This document shows positions 27,414 through 35,625 of a stretch of DNA of 64,000 nt, piece by piece (the first letter of the stretch is position 1; every line of letters begins with the position of its first letter). A model generated the notes under the pieces. The model saw nothing but the letters and a program-made list of their open reading frames with translations, was not told the DNA's origin and did not search any database. Source of the DNA: an uncultured Gammaproteobacteria bacterium (lineage in GTDB: Bacteria; Pseudomonadota; Gammaproteobacteria; PS1; Pseudothioglobaceae); the NCBI GenBank assembly GCA_913020715.1, contig CAJVZH010000002.1:1-64000 (forward strand), written 5' to 3'. A program made the position numbers and the translations under genes.

Positions 27414-28766
27414 TTATATTCCGCCCCATTCAGTGGGTCCATAGTGTTCTTCAAACACCGTAATGGCCTCTTGTAGCCACTGCTTTCTCGCTACCAGTTG
27501 TGCATCGTAGTTATCATATACTGCATCATACTCATCTGCCATACTGGTAAGAATTTGAATTTCAACAACTTTCAGGTTGTCATCTGCACCCATCATGGCT
27601 GGACCATAAGTTTGCCATGACTGATCTTGCATTTCTTTTTTTAGTGCCAACAAAGGCTCTTTTGCCTGCTCAAAGAGTTCCTCGGCAGAATTCCAGGCAT
27701 CCCAAAAGGCAGCCCAGAGAGTTTCAATCATTTGCAGTTTTTCTTCCCCAGTGTAAAGATTGGCCTCCTCTAGTGCCAGGTCACGCTGCTGTTCTGCCGC
27801 CAATCTTTCTGTTTTAAAGGCCTCGTAGTAAGGAATAACCATTTCAAGGTAGACGCCTTCAGCTAAAGAATAGTTTGTGTTGAAAACCTCCATTGCGCTG
27901 TCTAGAATTGCTTTGGCTTCTATGTAAGCAGAATACCCCTCTTTTTTTGCTGTTAAATATTCAAGAGCCTCCTGCTTGTCATCTTTGATATCCCAAAGCA
28001 TAGAGTTGTGAGTCTGGACGATCTTGTACCAAGCCTCTTTTTTTTCTTTATATTCTTTGCTACCTTCAATGGTTTGCTCAATCTCAGGGTCCTTTGCGCC
28101 TTGTTCGACATCCAGACTTTTCTCGACTTCTTTTCCTTCATCTGTTTTAAGAATTTCCTCAGCCCATTTTTCTTCGTTAACTGGCTGTTCTTTGCTATCT
28201 AAATTGCCTTGATCTTCCAATAGTCGTTCAATTGATTTAGGAAGGGCGATGCCTGGAAAATCTTCAATTGATAGTCTATTAAGGCGCTCAAGCAGTGGAA
28301 ATCCAGCCTCAATACCAAGTGCGATGCCTGTTGATTCAGATTTATACTTAGCATGGCTGTTGTGCATTGAGTTTCGATCCTCGCTAGATATGTTTGTTAA
28401 TCTTTGTGTAATTTCTCTCCACTCGCTAGCGACCCCCTCTTGCTTCTCGGCCTCTCTGGAGTCGTTGTTATGCCTCACTTTTGTTTGTTTTCTCTCCTCA
28501 GAAACCCTTCTTTCCTCAGAAACTCTTCTTTCCTCAGAAACTCTTCTTTCCTCAGAAACTCTTCTTTCCTCAGAAACTCTTCTTTCCTCAGAAATACGAG
28601 TCGTTTCTTGTGCTGCCTCCCTTGCTTTAGTGGTGGCTTTTCTTTGTTCTGCTTCATGAATGTTCTGGTCTATATCTCGTGAATCATCTCGATCAGCCGA
28701 AAAAGAGTTGGTGCTAAACGATAGTGCAATTAAAGATGACATAAGCACAACTAGTAATTTGTTCAT
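27414..28766 (-). CDS. Secreted coiled-coil protein with SEERRV repeats, function unknown
   Basis: 450 residues, not recognised. It begins with a clear signal peptide (MNKLLVVLMSSLIALSFS, probable cut after FSA near 24), so it is exported to the periplasm or beyond. Residues about 58-93 are six near-identical hexapeptides SEERRV, encoded by an 18-bp DNA repeat, flanked by charged helix-forming sequence. The rest is rich in Glu, Lys, Ala and Trp, predicted mostly helical, with no cysteines or catalytic motifs. The repeat number is likely to vary between strains, and since each unit is six codons the frame is never broken. The gene stands alone; a structural or cell-surface linker role is a guess. 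Confidence 0.75.
   Translation of the reverse strand: MNKLLVVLMSSLIALSFSTNSFSADRDDSRDIDQNIHEAEQRKATTKAREAAQETTRISEERRVSEERRVSEERRVSEERRVSEERRVSEERKQTKVRHNNDSREAEKQEGVASEWREITQRLTNISSEDRNSMHNSHAKYKSESTGIALGIEAGFPLLERLNRLSIEDFPGIALPKSIERLLEDQGNLDSKEQPVNEEKWAEEILKTDEGKEVEKSLDVEQGAKDPEIEQTIEGSKEYKEKKEAWYKIVQTHNSMLWDIKDDKQEALEYLTAKKEGYSAYIEAKAILDSAMEVFNTNYSLAEGVYLEMVIPYYEAFKTERLAAEQQRDLALEEANLYTGEEKLQMIETLWAAFWDAWNSAEELFEQAKEPLLALKKEMQDQSWQTYGPAMMGADDNLKVVEIQILTSMADEYDAVYDNYDAQLVARKQWLQEAITVFEEHYGPTEWGGI
28497..28594. repeat. 18-bp tandem repeat, five copies plus a partial sixth
   Basis: Unit CTCAGAAACTCTTCTTTC repeated end to end: 28497-28514 (one base different), 28515-28532, 28533-28550, 28551-28568, 28569-28586, then the first eight bases again. 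The four middle units are identical, which implies recent slippage or gene conversion. It lies wholly inside the coiled-coil protein gene and encodes SEERRV on the reverse strand. Confidence 0.95.
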
Positions 28767-29108
28767 AATATCCTCGAGAGAAGTAAGTATATTTTGTTAA
28801 TTAGAACCTAATATTTCATCAGTTGCATTATAGGTCTTAACTATTTTATTAATATATAAATATATTCAGGATAAATAACAATATTAAATGCAGGGGTGTT
28901 CAGCGCCCCTCTCATATATTTACGCTGTTAGACCGAAGGCAACACACCTACATTCCTTGATGATAATCTCAACCGCAATGCTACTTAACAACGGTCTAAG
29001 AGCATAATTTGAGCCTGTTTCTACCCGTTAGCAAGCCCTTGGCTTTGGAAGCACATGGGGGGGTCATCCAGCCGTGTTTGGGATTATTGTTATACCCCCC
29101 CTCACGCA
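28767..29108. other. 342-bp intergenic region with three strong inverted repeats
   Basis: No open frame of note. Three pairings stand out: GGGGTG/CGCCCC at about 28893-28909, TTAGACCG/CGGTCTAA at 28928-28935 and 28992-28999 (perfect), and GGGGGGGT/ACCCCCCC at 29057-29064 and 29094-29101 (perfect). The last lies eight bases beyond the pntB stop and probably ends or protects that transcript. The middle dyad encloses 56 bases, suggesting a folded RNA on either strand. I compared it by eye with 6S and SRP RNA and found no convincing match. Confidence 0.55.
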
Positions 29109-30500
29109 TCATAGCGCTACTAGTAGTTCATCCATGCTTGTCTTGGCGTCACCGAAAAGCATGCGCGTATTATCTTTTGTAAATAGTGGGTTTTCAACGC
29201 CAGAATAACCAGCAGCCATGCCCCGTTTTAATACGATTGTTGTTTTACTTTGCCAAACTTTAAGAACCGGCATGCCAGCAATAGGGCTATCAGGCTCATC
29301 CAATGCTGAGGGGTTAACTGTATCATTGGCACCAATTACGATAGTAACGTCGATATTGGGGAAGTCATCATTGATTTCATCCATTTCAAATACAGCATCA
29401 TAGGGGATTTTTGCCTCCGCTAACAACACGTTCATATGGCCCGGCATGCGACCGGCAACTGGGTGAATACCAAACCGTATATTGACACCCTTGCTCATTA
29501 ATAACTGGGTGATTCCAGAAACAGCGTGTTGTGCTTGCGCCACCGCCATGCCATAACCCGGCACAATCATTACTTTTTTTGCCTGGTTTAATAATGTCGC
29601 AGCGCCAATAACGTCGATACTAATAACTTCGGCTTGCGGGCTTGGATCGCCACTTATGGGGGCCTTTGTAACGCCAAATCCACCCGCAATAACACTGATA
29701 AAATTTCGATTCATTGCCTTACAGATGATGTAACTCAAAATTGCACCACTACTACCTACCAGTGCGCCAACAATAATTAATAAGTCATTTGAGAGCATAA
29801 AACCAGTTGCTGCAGCAGCCCAACCAGAATAGCTGTTTAACATCGAAATCACTACAGGCATGTCCGCGCCACCAATAGCAATGACCATGTGGATGCCAAA
29901 AATCAGCCCTACAGCAGTCATAATATAAAGCGCCGTTAGAGCGGCTTCAGGTGTGTTCGAATCAACAAATAACCAGCCCAAAACGACAACTGAGATGAGC
30001 ATCAGTATATTTAAAAAGTGACGACCTGGCAATAATAACGGCCTGCCATTAAGTAGGGCGCTAAGCTTGCCAAAGGCAATAATGGATCCTGAGAAGGTTA
30101 GGGCGCCAATATAGATACTGAGGTAGACCTCAATATCATGAATGGTTTTTTCTGTGCCAATAAAATGGCTGCCGGCATCCATGTGGTTAGTAAAGCCAAT
30201 CAAAACCGCCGCTAGACCAACCAAGCTGTGCAAGATTGCCACAAGCTGAGGCATTTGTACCATTTGAACACGCGCTGCTAGAATTAAGCCCAGTAAGGAG
30301 CCGATAGCGACCGTGATCGCAATCATTAAATAATTGGTGACGTCGTTGTTTAGTACGGTCGCACTAACCGCAAGTGCCATGCCAAACATGCCATACAGTA
30401 TTCCTCTGCGCGCACTTTTATTGCTACTCAGACCGCCTAGGGAAAAAATAAAAAGGATCGCAGCGACCAGATAAGTTGCGGTAATAATATTTTCAGGCAC
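29109..30500 (-). CDS. pntB: NAD(P) transhydrogenase beta subunit
   Basis: 463 residues, as in E. coli PntB (462). The N-terminal half is membrane-embedded (about nine hydrophobic segments from SLGGLSSNKS onward), and the C-terminal domain III binds NADP(H) with VPGYGMAVAQAQH near 315 and the following GVNIRFGIHPVAGRMPGHMN region. Together with PntA it couples proton re-entry to hydride transfer from NADH to NADP, supplying NADPH. It follows pntA by 15 bases. It is the last gene in a long minus-strand run that begins with ABC transporter genes at 40 kb. Confidence 0.95.
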   Translation of the reverse strand: MPENIITATYLVAAILFIFSLGGLSSNKSARRGILYGMFGMALAVSATVLNNDVTNYLMIAITVAIGSLLGLILAARVQMVQMPQLVAILHSLVGLAAVLIGFTNHMDAGSHFIGTEKTIHDIEVYLSIYIGALTFSGSIIAFGKLSALLNGRPLLLPGRHFLNILMLISVVVLGWLFVDSNTPEAALTALYIMTAVGLIFGIHMVIAIGGADMPVVISMLNSYSGWAAAATGFMLSNDLLIIVGALVGSSGAILSYIICKAMNRNFISVIAGGFGVTKAPISGDPSPQAEVISIDVIGAATLLNQAKKVMIVPGYGMAVAQAQHAVSGITQLLMSKGVNIRFGIHPVAGRMPGHMNVLLAEAKIPYDAVFEMDEINDDFPNIDVTIVIGANDTVNPSALDEPDSPIAGMPVLKVWQSKTTIVLKRGMAAGYSGVENPLFTKDNTRMLFGDAKTSMDELLVAL

Positions 30501-30515
30501 AAGCGCTCCTTTTGA

Positions 30516-32084
30516 TCATTTGCTAAACATTTTAAGCATGCGGCGGGTAACTGCAAAGCCACCCACAATATTGATGCTCGCAATAAAAATGGCAATGCTA
30601 GATAGCCACACCACCGTGTTGGTTGATGAGGACACCTGCAGCAGAGCGCCTAAGATAATAATGCTGCTGATTGCATTTGTTAAACTCATGAGCGGGGTGT
30701 GAAGTGACGCGGATACATTCCAGATCACCATGTAACCAATAAAGCACGCCAATACAAAAACAGTAAAGTGCGTCATAAAAGAAGTTGGTGCTACTGCACC
30801 CATTGCTAGCAACAGGCCGCCAGCGAGCAAAACAAGCAAGACAGTTTGCAGTGTTTTATCTGAAGTCGCCTCTTCTTTATCTGCCTCTGGAACGATCTCC
30901 GGCTCTTTGGGTTCATTGCCAGCTTTCATTCTGACAGGCTTTGGCTGCACTGGAGGCAGCCAAGTAATAATGCCGTCTTTCACTACGGTTGTGGCACGAA
31001 TCACATCGTCTTCGGCGTTAATGATAATTTGTCCGTTTTTTTCAGGTGTTAACTCGACCAATAGATGGAAGATGTTTGATGCATAAAGTTGGCTTGATTG
31101 TGTGGCTAGTCTACTGGGTAGATTGTCGTATCCTATAATGGTAACGCCGTCTCGTGTCACTTTTTTATGTAGCTCGGTCAGCGCACAATTTCCACCTTGT
31201 TCCGCCGCTAAATCGACAATAACACTGCCTTGTTTCATGGATCTCACCATATCGGCGGTAATTAACAATGGCGCGGGCTTTCCAGGGATCAATGCGGTGG
31301 CGATAATAATATCAACGTCTTTTGCTTGCTCGGCAAACAAAGACATTTCTGCAGCAATAAATTCCTTACTCATGGTTTTGGCGTAACCGCCCTCACCACT
31401 CCCATCCTCGGCAAAATCCAACTCCAGAAATTCTGCATCCATGCTCAGTATTTGCTCTTTGACTTCGAGTCTGGTGTCAAAAGCACGCACAATTGCACCC
31501 AGAGACTTAGCGGTGCCTATTGCGGATAATCCCGCAACACCTGCACCGATAACCATTACTTTGGCGGGTGAGATTCTTCCGGCCGCGGTTATTTGTCCAG
31601 CAAAGAAACGACCAAATACGTTGGTTGCCTCAATCACTGCCCTATATCCTGCAATATTCGCCATGGAGCTTAAAGCGTCCATTTTTTGTGCACGAGAAAT
31701 ACGAGGAACTGCGTCCATTGCCAGTGCATTTACTTTCTTATCTGCTAATTTTTTCAACAGTGTTTTATTTTGCGCTGGCCAAATAAAACTGATTAATGTT
31801 GTGCCAGCTTTCATTGCTGAAATTTCATCAAATTCGCTGTCAGCCTCTAACAAGGGGGAGCGCACTTTCAATACAATATCGGCACTAGAAAAAAGCAAAT
31901 TGACATCTTCTACAACCTCTGCGCCAGCAAATTGATAGTCCGTATCGGGGTGGCTTGCAAGAGCTCCTGCGTTTGTTTCGATAGCCACAGTAAAGCCTAG
32001 CTCAATTAACTGGGCGACAACGCTGGGCGTCGTGGCCACCCGTTTTTCACCGGGGTATCGTTCTTTTGGAATTGCGATTTTCAT
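30516..32084 (-). CDS. pntA: NAD(P) transhydrogenase alpha subunit
   Basis: 522 residues, slightly longer than E. coli PntA (510). Domain I binds NAD(H): [17 protein letters not shown] at the start, [16 protein letters not shown] near 129, and the Rossmann motif [20 protein letters not shown] near 176. A proline- and glutamate-rich linker follows about 380-410, then four membrane segments at the C-terminus. The single-gene form (not split into PntAA/PntAB) is the gammaproteobacterial type. It starts 82 bases below the sodium symporter gene on the same strand. Confidence 0.95.
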   Translation of the reverse strand: MKIAIPKERYPGEKRVATTPSVVAQLIELGFTVAIETNAGALASHPDTDYQFAGAEVVEDVNLLFSSADIVLKVRSPLLEADSEFDEISAMKAGTTLISFIWPAQNKTLLKKLADKKVNALAMDAVPRISRAQKMDALSSMANIAGYRAVIEATNVFGRFFAGQITAAGRISPAKVMVIGAGVAGLSAIGTAKSLGAIVRAFDTRLEVKEQILSMDAEFLELDFAEDGSGEGGYAKTMSKEFIAAEMSLFAEQAKDVDIIIATALIPGKPAPLLITADMVRSMKQGSVIVDLAAEQGGNCALTELHKKVTRDGVTIIGYDNLPSRLATQSSQLYASNIFHLLVELTPEKNGQIIINAEDDVIRATTVVKDGIITWLPPVQPKPVRMKAGNEPKEPEIVPEADKEEATSDKTLQTVLLVLLAGGLLLAMGAVAPTSFMTHFTVFVLACFIGYMVIWNVSASLHTPLMSLTNAISSIIILGALLQVSSSTNTVVWLSSIAIFIASINIVGGFAVTRRMLKMFSK

Positions 32085-32166
32085 GTTTTTATTCGGTTAA
32101 CAAGTCAGCTAATATCAAGTTGATGAAAGCCTGTATCTTATGCAAGCATTTCAGTTTTCGTCAACT

Positions 32167-34116
32167 TTACATATCATCCATTGCTATTTTTTCTATATCT
32201 TTTTCTGGTTCGGTGGACATTTTGGCTTTGCTGGCTATAAACCATATCATGCCCACACCGAGTGCCCACCAGATAATTTGCCAAGCCCAAATTGATGGCA
32301 TGCCGAATATCCAAGCTTCATAGCCCTCATCGGGCTTACCAAACGCAATATTTCCGAGGATAGAGCCTGGACCTATTGCAAAAAACATCCACACAACCAC
32401 CATGAGTCCGGCGATTGGTTTTGACCAGCGGTCCTTTGATTTTGATGCTGTGTATTCATGAAGAAAAATATGGAAAGATTCTCGTCGATCGAGATCGCTG
32501 TCATGGCTGCTCATTTTTGATACAAGTACACAGATAACTATATTAAAAAACATCCCCCACACGGCCGAATGAATCGTCCACGGGGAGACGCCCCAAGGCA
32601 ACAATCCGCCAGTTATTTTTTGACCCAATGCTTCGGTCATCACAACCGCAATTAACCCCACAATCAAGCCAGCTGTTGCGCCCTGTCTAGTAATCCACGA
32701 AAACCAAGTAACACCTAGTAATGATGGCCATAGTTGAAACGCACATGAAATTGCCAAGCCGCCTATCAAGACTGTCGCCTGCATAGAAAATGATGCGAGC
32801 AGCATGCCTGCTAGGAACACAAGCCCAGTGCAAAGCCGCGCGATTTTTATTTGCTGTTTGTCGTCAGCATCTTGGTGTAAATATTTAATATAAACATCCT
32901 TTGTTAAGATGCTGCCGGTTGTGGACATAAAAGCCGCTGCTGTAACTTGTAATGCCGCAATTGCGCACAATGATAGAAAGCCAACTAGCCAAGGCATATT
33001 GCTACCAATAAGCTTAATGTAGTGCGCGACCAACTCTGTGTGTTGGTATTTTGAGAGCTCTGGTAAGACTTGTTTCACCGCAAACCCCGCCTCATTGACC
33101 GAAGCATTTGCCCCTAATAGGTTGGCTCCAATGCCTTGAATTGTGGAAAACACAAGTAATAAAATACCAACGCATGCTGCAGCGCCCCATATCTGATGAA
33201 TGGCAAAACCTTTGGTTGAGCCACTGGAAAAACCAAACATAGTGAACGATGGCGAGGCTTGAATACCCATAAATGACATCATGAAGGTTAGGATCATAAT
33301 GGATGTCCATGGACCACCTTTAGGTGTTTCAATTCCTAAGCCACTGGTAAATTGAACAACACCTGGGATAACGAAATAACCCGAAAAATCACCACCGCCT
33401 TTGCCGCCGGTAATGCCTAGATGGCTTGTCACATTTTGAGCCATATTTGCCAGCCCCATATTAAGCGAATCGAAGCCGCCAATAAGATCTAGCGCGTATA
33501 TTCCTAATACGACTACGCCTATAACAAACAACAAGAATTGAATCACTGAGACTTTGGCAATGGCTTGCATTCCGCCAATGACAGAGTAAAGCAGAACAAA
33601 GCTTGATAGCGTCCACATGGCGACGTTGCGTGAGACAGTGCCATCGGTAATCTCGCTAATTAAAAAACCGGATGCGCCAAATAGAATAGCCACAAAAGGG
33701 ATGCCAAAAAGAAGGGCGATACCTACGGAAATGTTACGAAGCGTGTCACCCTTGAAATAATCTGTGAGCATTTCACCAGAAGTTGTGTAGCCAAAGCGCT
33801 TACCTAACATCCATTGTCGTTTAAGTAATAGCACCCCAGAGAGGGCGACAGCTATCGCAAAAAAAGCTGTATTGGCAAATTGAAACCCGTCTTTAAATAC
33901 AAGCCCAGGAAAGCCCGTGAACGCCCATCCGGCAAAAGATATTCCAGTAGCGGCAAGCGCAAAAACCCACGGCGATAAATTTCTACCCGCAAGGAAGTAA
34001 TCATTAGCCGATTCAATACGGCGTGAGGCACGAATTCCCCAAAAGAAGCAAAACGCCCAGTAGAGTGCGACAAAAACAAATAGCCAAGAAATAACATCAA
34101 TCATTTTATTCGACAC
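32167..34116 (-). CDS. Sodium/solute symporter (SSS) family transporter
   Basis: 649 residues, longer than typical SSS proteins (500-550), with about 13-15 hydrophobic segments. SSS features include the early RIESANDYFLAGRNLSPW, GEMLTDYFKG, and AAFMSTTGSILTKDVYIKYL near 395, which corresponds to the conserved sodium-site helix region. The long loop ending in SHDSDLDRRESFH and two extra C-terminal helices account for the added length. It lies 39 bases after the ABC permease gene and 82 bases before pntA, so it is probably co-transcribed with the ABC system and may take up the same or a related solute. The substrate is unknown. Confidence 0.87.
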   Translation of the reverse strand: MSNKMIDVISWLFVFVALYWAFCFFWGIRASRRIESANDYFLAGRNLSPWVFALAATGISFAGWAFTGFPGLVFKDGFQFANTAFFAIAVALSGVLLLKRQWMLGKRFGYTTSGEMLTDYFKGDTLRNISVGIALLFGIPFVAILFGASGFLISEITDGTVSRNVAMWTLSSFVLLYSVIGGMQAIAKVSVIQFLLFVIGVVVLGIYALDLIGGFDSLNMGLANMAQNVTSHLGITGGKGGGDFSGYFVIPGVVQFTSGLGIETPKGGPWTSIMILTFMMSFMGIQASPSFTMFGFSSGSTKGFAIHQIWGAAACVGILLLVFSTIQGIGANLLGANASVNEAGFAVKQVLPELSKYQHTELVAHYIKLIGSNMPWLVGFLSLCAIAALQVTAAAFMSTTGSILTKDVYIKYLHQDADDKQQIKIARLCTGLVFLAGMLLASFSMQATVLIGGLAISCAFQLWPSLLGVTWFSWITRQGATAGLIVGLIAVVMTEALGQKITGGLLPWGVSPWTIHSAVWGMFFNIVICVLVSKMSSHDSDLDRRESFHIFLHEYTASKSKDRWSKPIAGLMVVVWMFFAIGPGSILGNIAFGKPDEGYEAWIFGMPSIWAWQIIWWALGVGMIWFIASKAKMSTEPEKDIEKIAMDDM

Positions 34117-34155
34117 TCCTGAAGTGTATATGCGGTGGTCATAAAGTCCTTTTCA

Positions 34156-35589
34156 TTAAATTTGTGTTCTAATGTGTGGTGATCTGGCATACAGCGCTAC
34201 CATTGGCAAAATAAGTAGACCAAATACAAACTGTTGACCTTCATAACTTAAGCCAATACCGACAAGGAATGATGAAAGGACCTGTAAAACGAGAACACCA
34301 ATCACTGTAAAGCCATACCCGCCCTTGCCGCCGAGTAGCGAGGTGCCTCCAACAACGACAGCCGCAATTGTTTGAAATAGGTAAGGGTCGCCAACACCGA
34401 CAAAGCCACCACCGCTCCAGCCTAAAAGAAGAATTCCAGTAAACGCGGAAACAAATCCACCAATCGTGAATACGCCCACCCAATAAGTTCGCTCTGATAT
34501 GGATAAACGTGCAGCAGCGGTACGGTTTCCGCCAAGTGCATAAAGATTTCTTCCCCAGGTTGTATTTTTTAGGGCGAGGATAAGGGCGATGGATAGTACA
34601 ATCCAAATAACCACCACCGGCGGCACACTGATGCCGAAAATGGTGCCATTAGTGGCTGCGATATTGGATAACCATTTTGGTACCACGCCAAAAACACTGC
34701 CACCAAAGTCAGAGCCAATTGTCGTTAGGGCCTGTACGGCACCAGTAACCACGAAGCCCACACCCAGTGTTAATATGAGTGCCTGGCCCTGAAGGCGAAA
34801 GCTTAATAAGCCGTTAATTAGCCCCACGCCGATACCCATTAATAAAACTAAAATAATGCAAATTGATGGCGGCAAGCCGAGATTGATTAAGTACATAAGG
34901 CCAATGTTGGATGCGCCGATGACAAAACTTACCGAGAGATCCAAACCGCCAAGCATAACAACAAGCGTTTGTCCGATACAAGCCAGCCCAAGAAACGAAG
35001 CGAAAAGCAGCATTGATTTAAGGTTTAGGGTTGAAATAAAGCCATCAACAATTAACGAACCCATGATAAAGAGACCAATAAGCACCGCCAGCCCCATCAA
35101 GGCGCTTTTGTTGCTTGTCGCAATAGAGTTGGTGATAATTAATATTAACAGGGTGAGGAAAAACACCACCAAGGAAAGGATATTTTGCCATTCAAGAAAG
35201 TTATCCATGCCAAAAGCAATGGATACAAATATGATAATCATTGCCAATATGCCAATGATGGCGGGCTTGTTGCTTGCAATAAGCCAGCTAAAGTAACTCA
35301 CCCGATGTTCTTCTTCTTCTTCTTCAGGTGTTTTGTCGGCTAACTCAAGGCCTGTTGATAATTTACCTTCTTCTTGGGGGTTAAGACCGTAGGTCCAGCG
35401 TACGGTGAGATGATGCCAGCCCCACAAGATTGAGCCAAAAATCGCGACCGTATAAAGCATGATGAGCTGCGATGGTGTATTATCAAAATACCCCAGAATA
35501 GCGCTAATTACCGAGACAATGAGCGCGACAATAAAGCCTAACCATTTGTAAAACGAAAAAGCAGCTTTACTTGTTATCTCAATTCGCAT
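34156..35589 (-). CDS. CUT2/RbsC-type ABC permease with N-terminal extension
   Basis: 477 residues against about 320-340 for ordinary RbsC-type permeases. The core (about 140-470) shows CIGQTLVVMLGGLDLSVSF, GLINGLLSFRLQGQA, ALGGNRTAAARLSISERTYW and GGTSLLGGKGGYGFT, all typical of the family. Ahead of it lie two additional hydrophobic helices near 15-60, then an acidic linker with six consecutive glutamates near 90. It is the third gene of the operon ATPase-large permease-permease and probably pairs with the 724-residue permease to form the membrane channel. The substrate is unknown: RbsC-type importers carry sugars, autoinducers and other polar solutes. Confidence 0.85.
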   Translation of the reverse strand: MRIEITSKAAFSFYKWLGFIVALIVSVISAILGYFDNTPSQLIMLYTVAIFGSILWGWHHLTVRWTYGLNPQEEGKLSTGLELADKTPEEEEEEHRVSYFSWLIASNKPAIIGILAMIIIFVSIAFGMDNFLEWQNILSLVVFFLTLLILIITNSIATSNKSALMGLAVLIGLFIMGSLIVDGFISTLNLKSMLLFASFLGLACIGQTLVVMLGGLDLSVSFVIGASNIGLMYLINLGLPPSICIILVLLMGIGVGLINGLLSFRLQGQALILTLGVGFVVTGAVQALTTIGSDFGGSVFGVVPKWLSNIAATNGTIFGISVPPVVVIWIVLSIALILALKNTTWGRNLYALGGNRTAAARLSISERTYWVGVFTIGGFVSAFTGILLLGWSGGGFVGVGDPYLFQTIAAVVVGGTSLLGGKGGYGFTVIGVLVLQVLSSFLVGIGLSYEGQQFVFGLLILPMVALYARSPHIRTQI

Positions 35590-35625
35590 GTGTACCTCTG
35601 TTTGTGTGCATCGCAGCCATGTCCT

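Noticed and set aside
28497-28594. CRISPR-like array
   Set aside because: Units abut without spacers and lie inside a coding frame, so it is a tandem coding repeat.
28404-28682. Plus- and minus-strand open frames through the 18-bp repeat
   Set aside because: The repeat length is a multiple of three, so several frames stay open; only the frame with a signal peptide (27414-28766, minus) is credible.
28870-29101. 6S or signal-recognition-particle RNA
   Set aside because: Stems are present but the diagnostic sequences of neither RNA could be found by eye; kept only as an unassigned structured region.
31441-31935. 164-codon plus-strand frame opposite pntA
   Set aside because: Antisense to a conserved gene with no homologous features.
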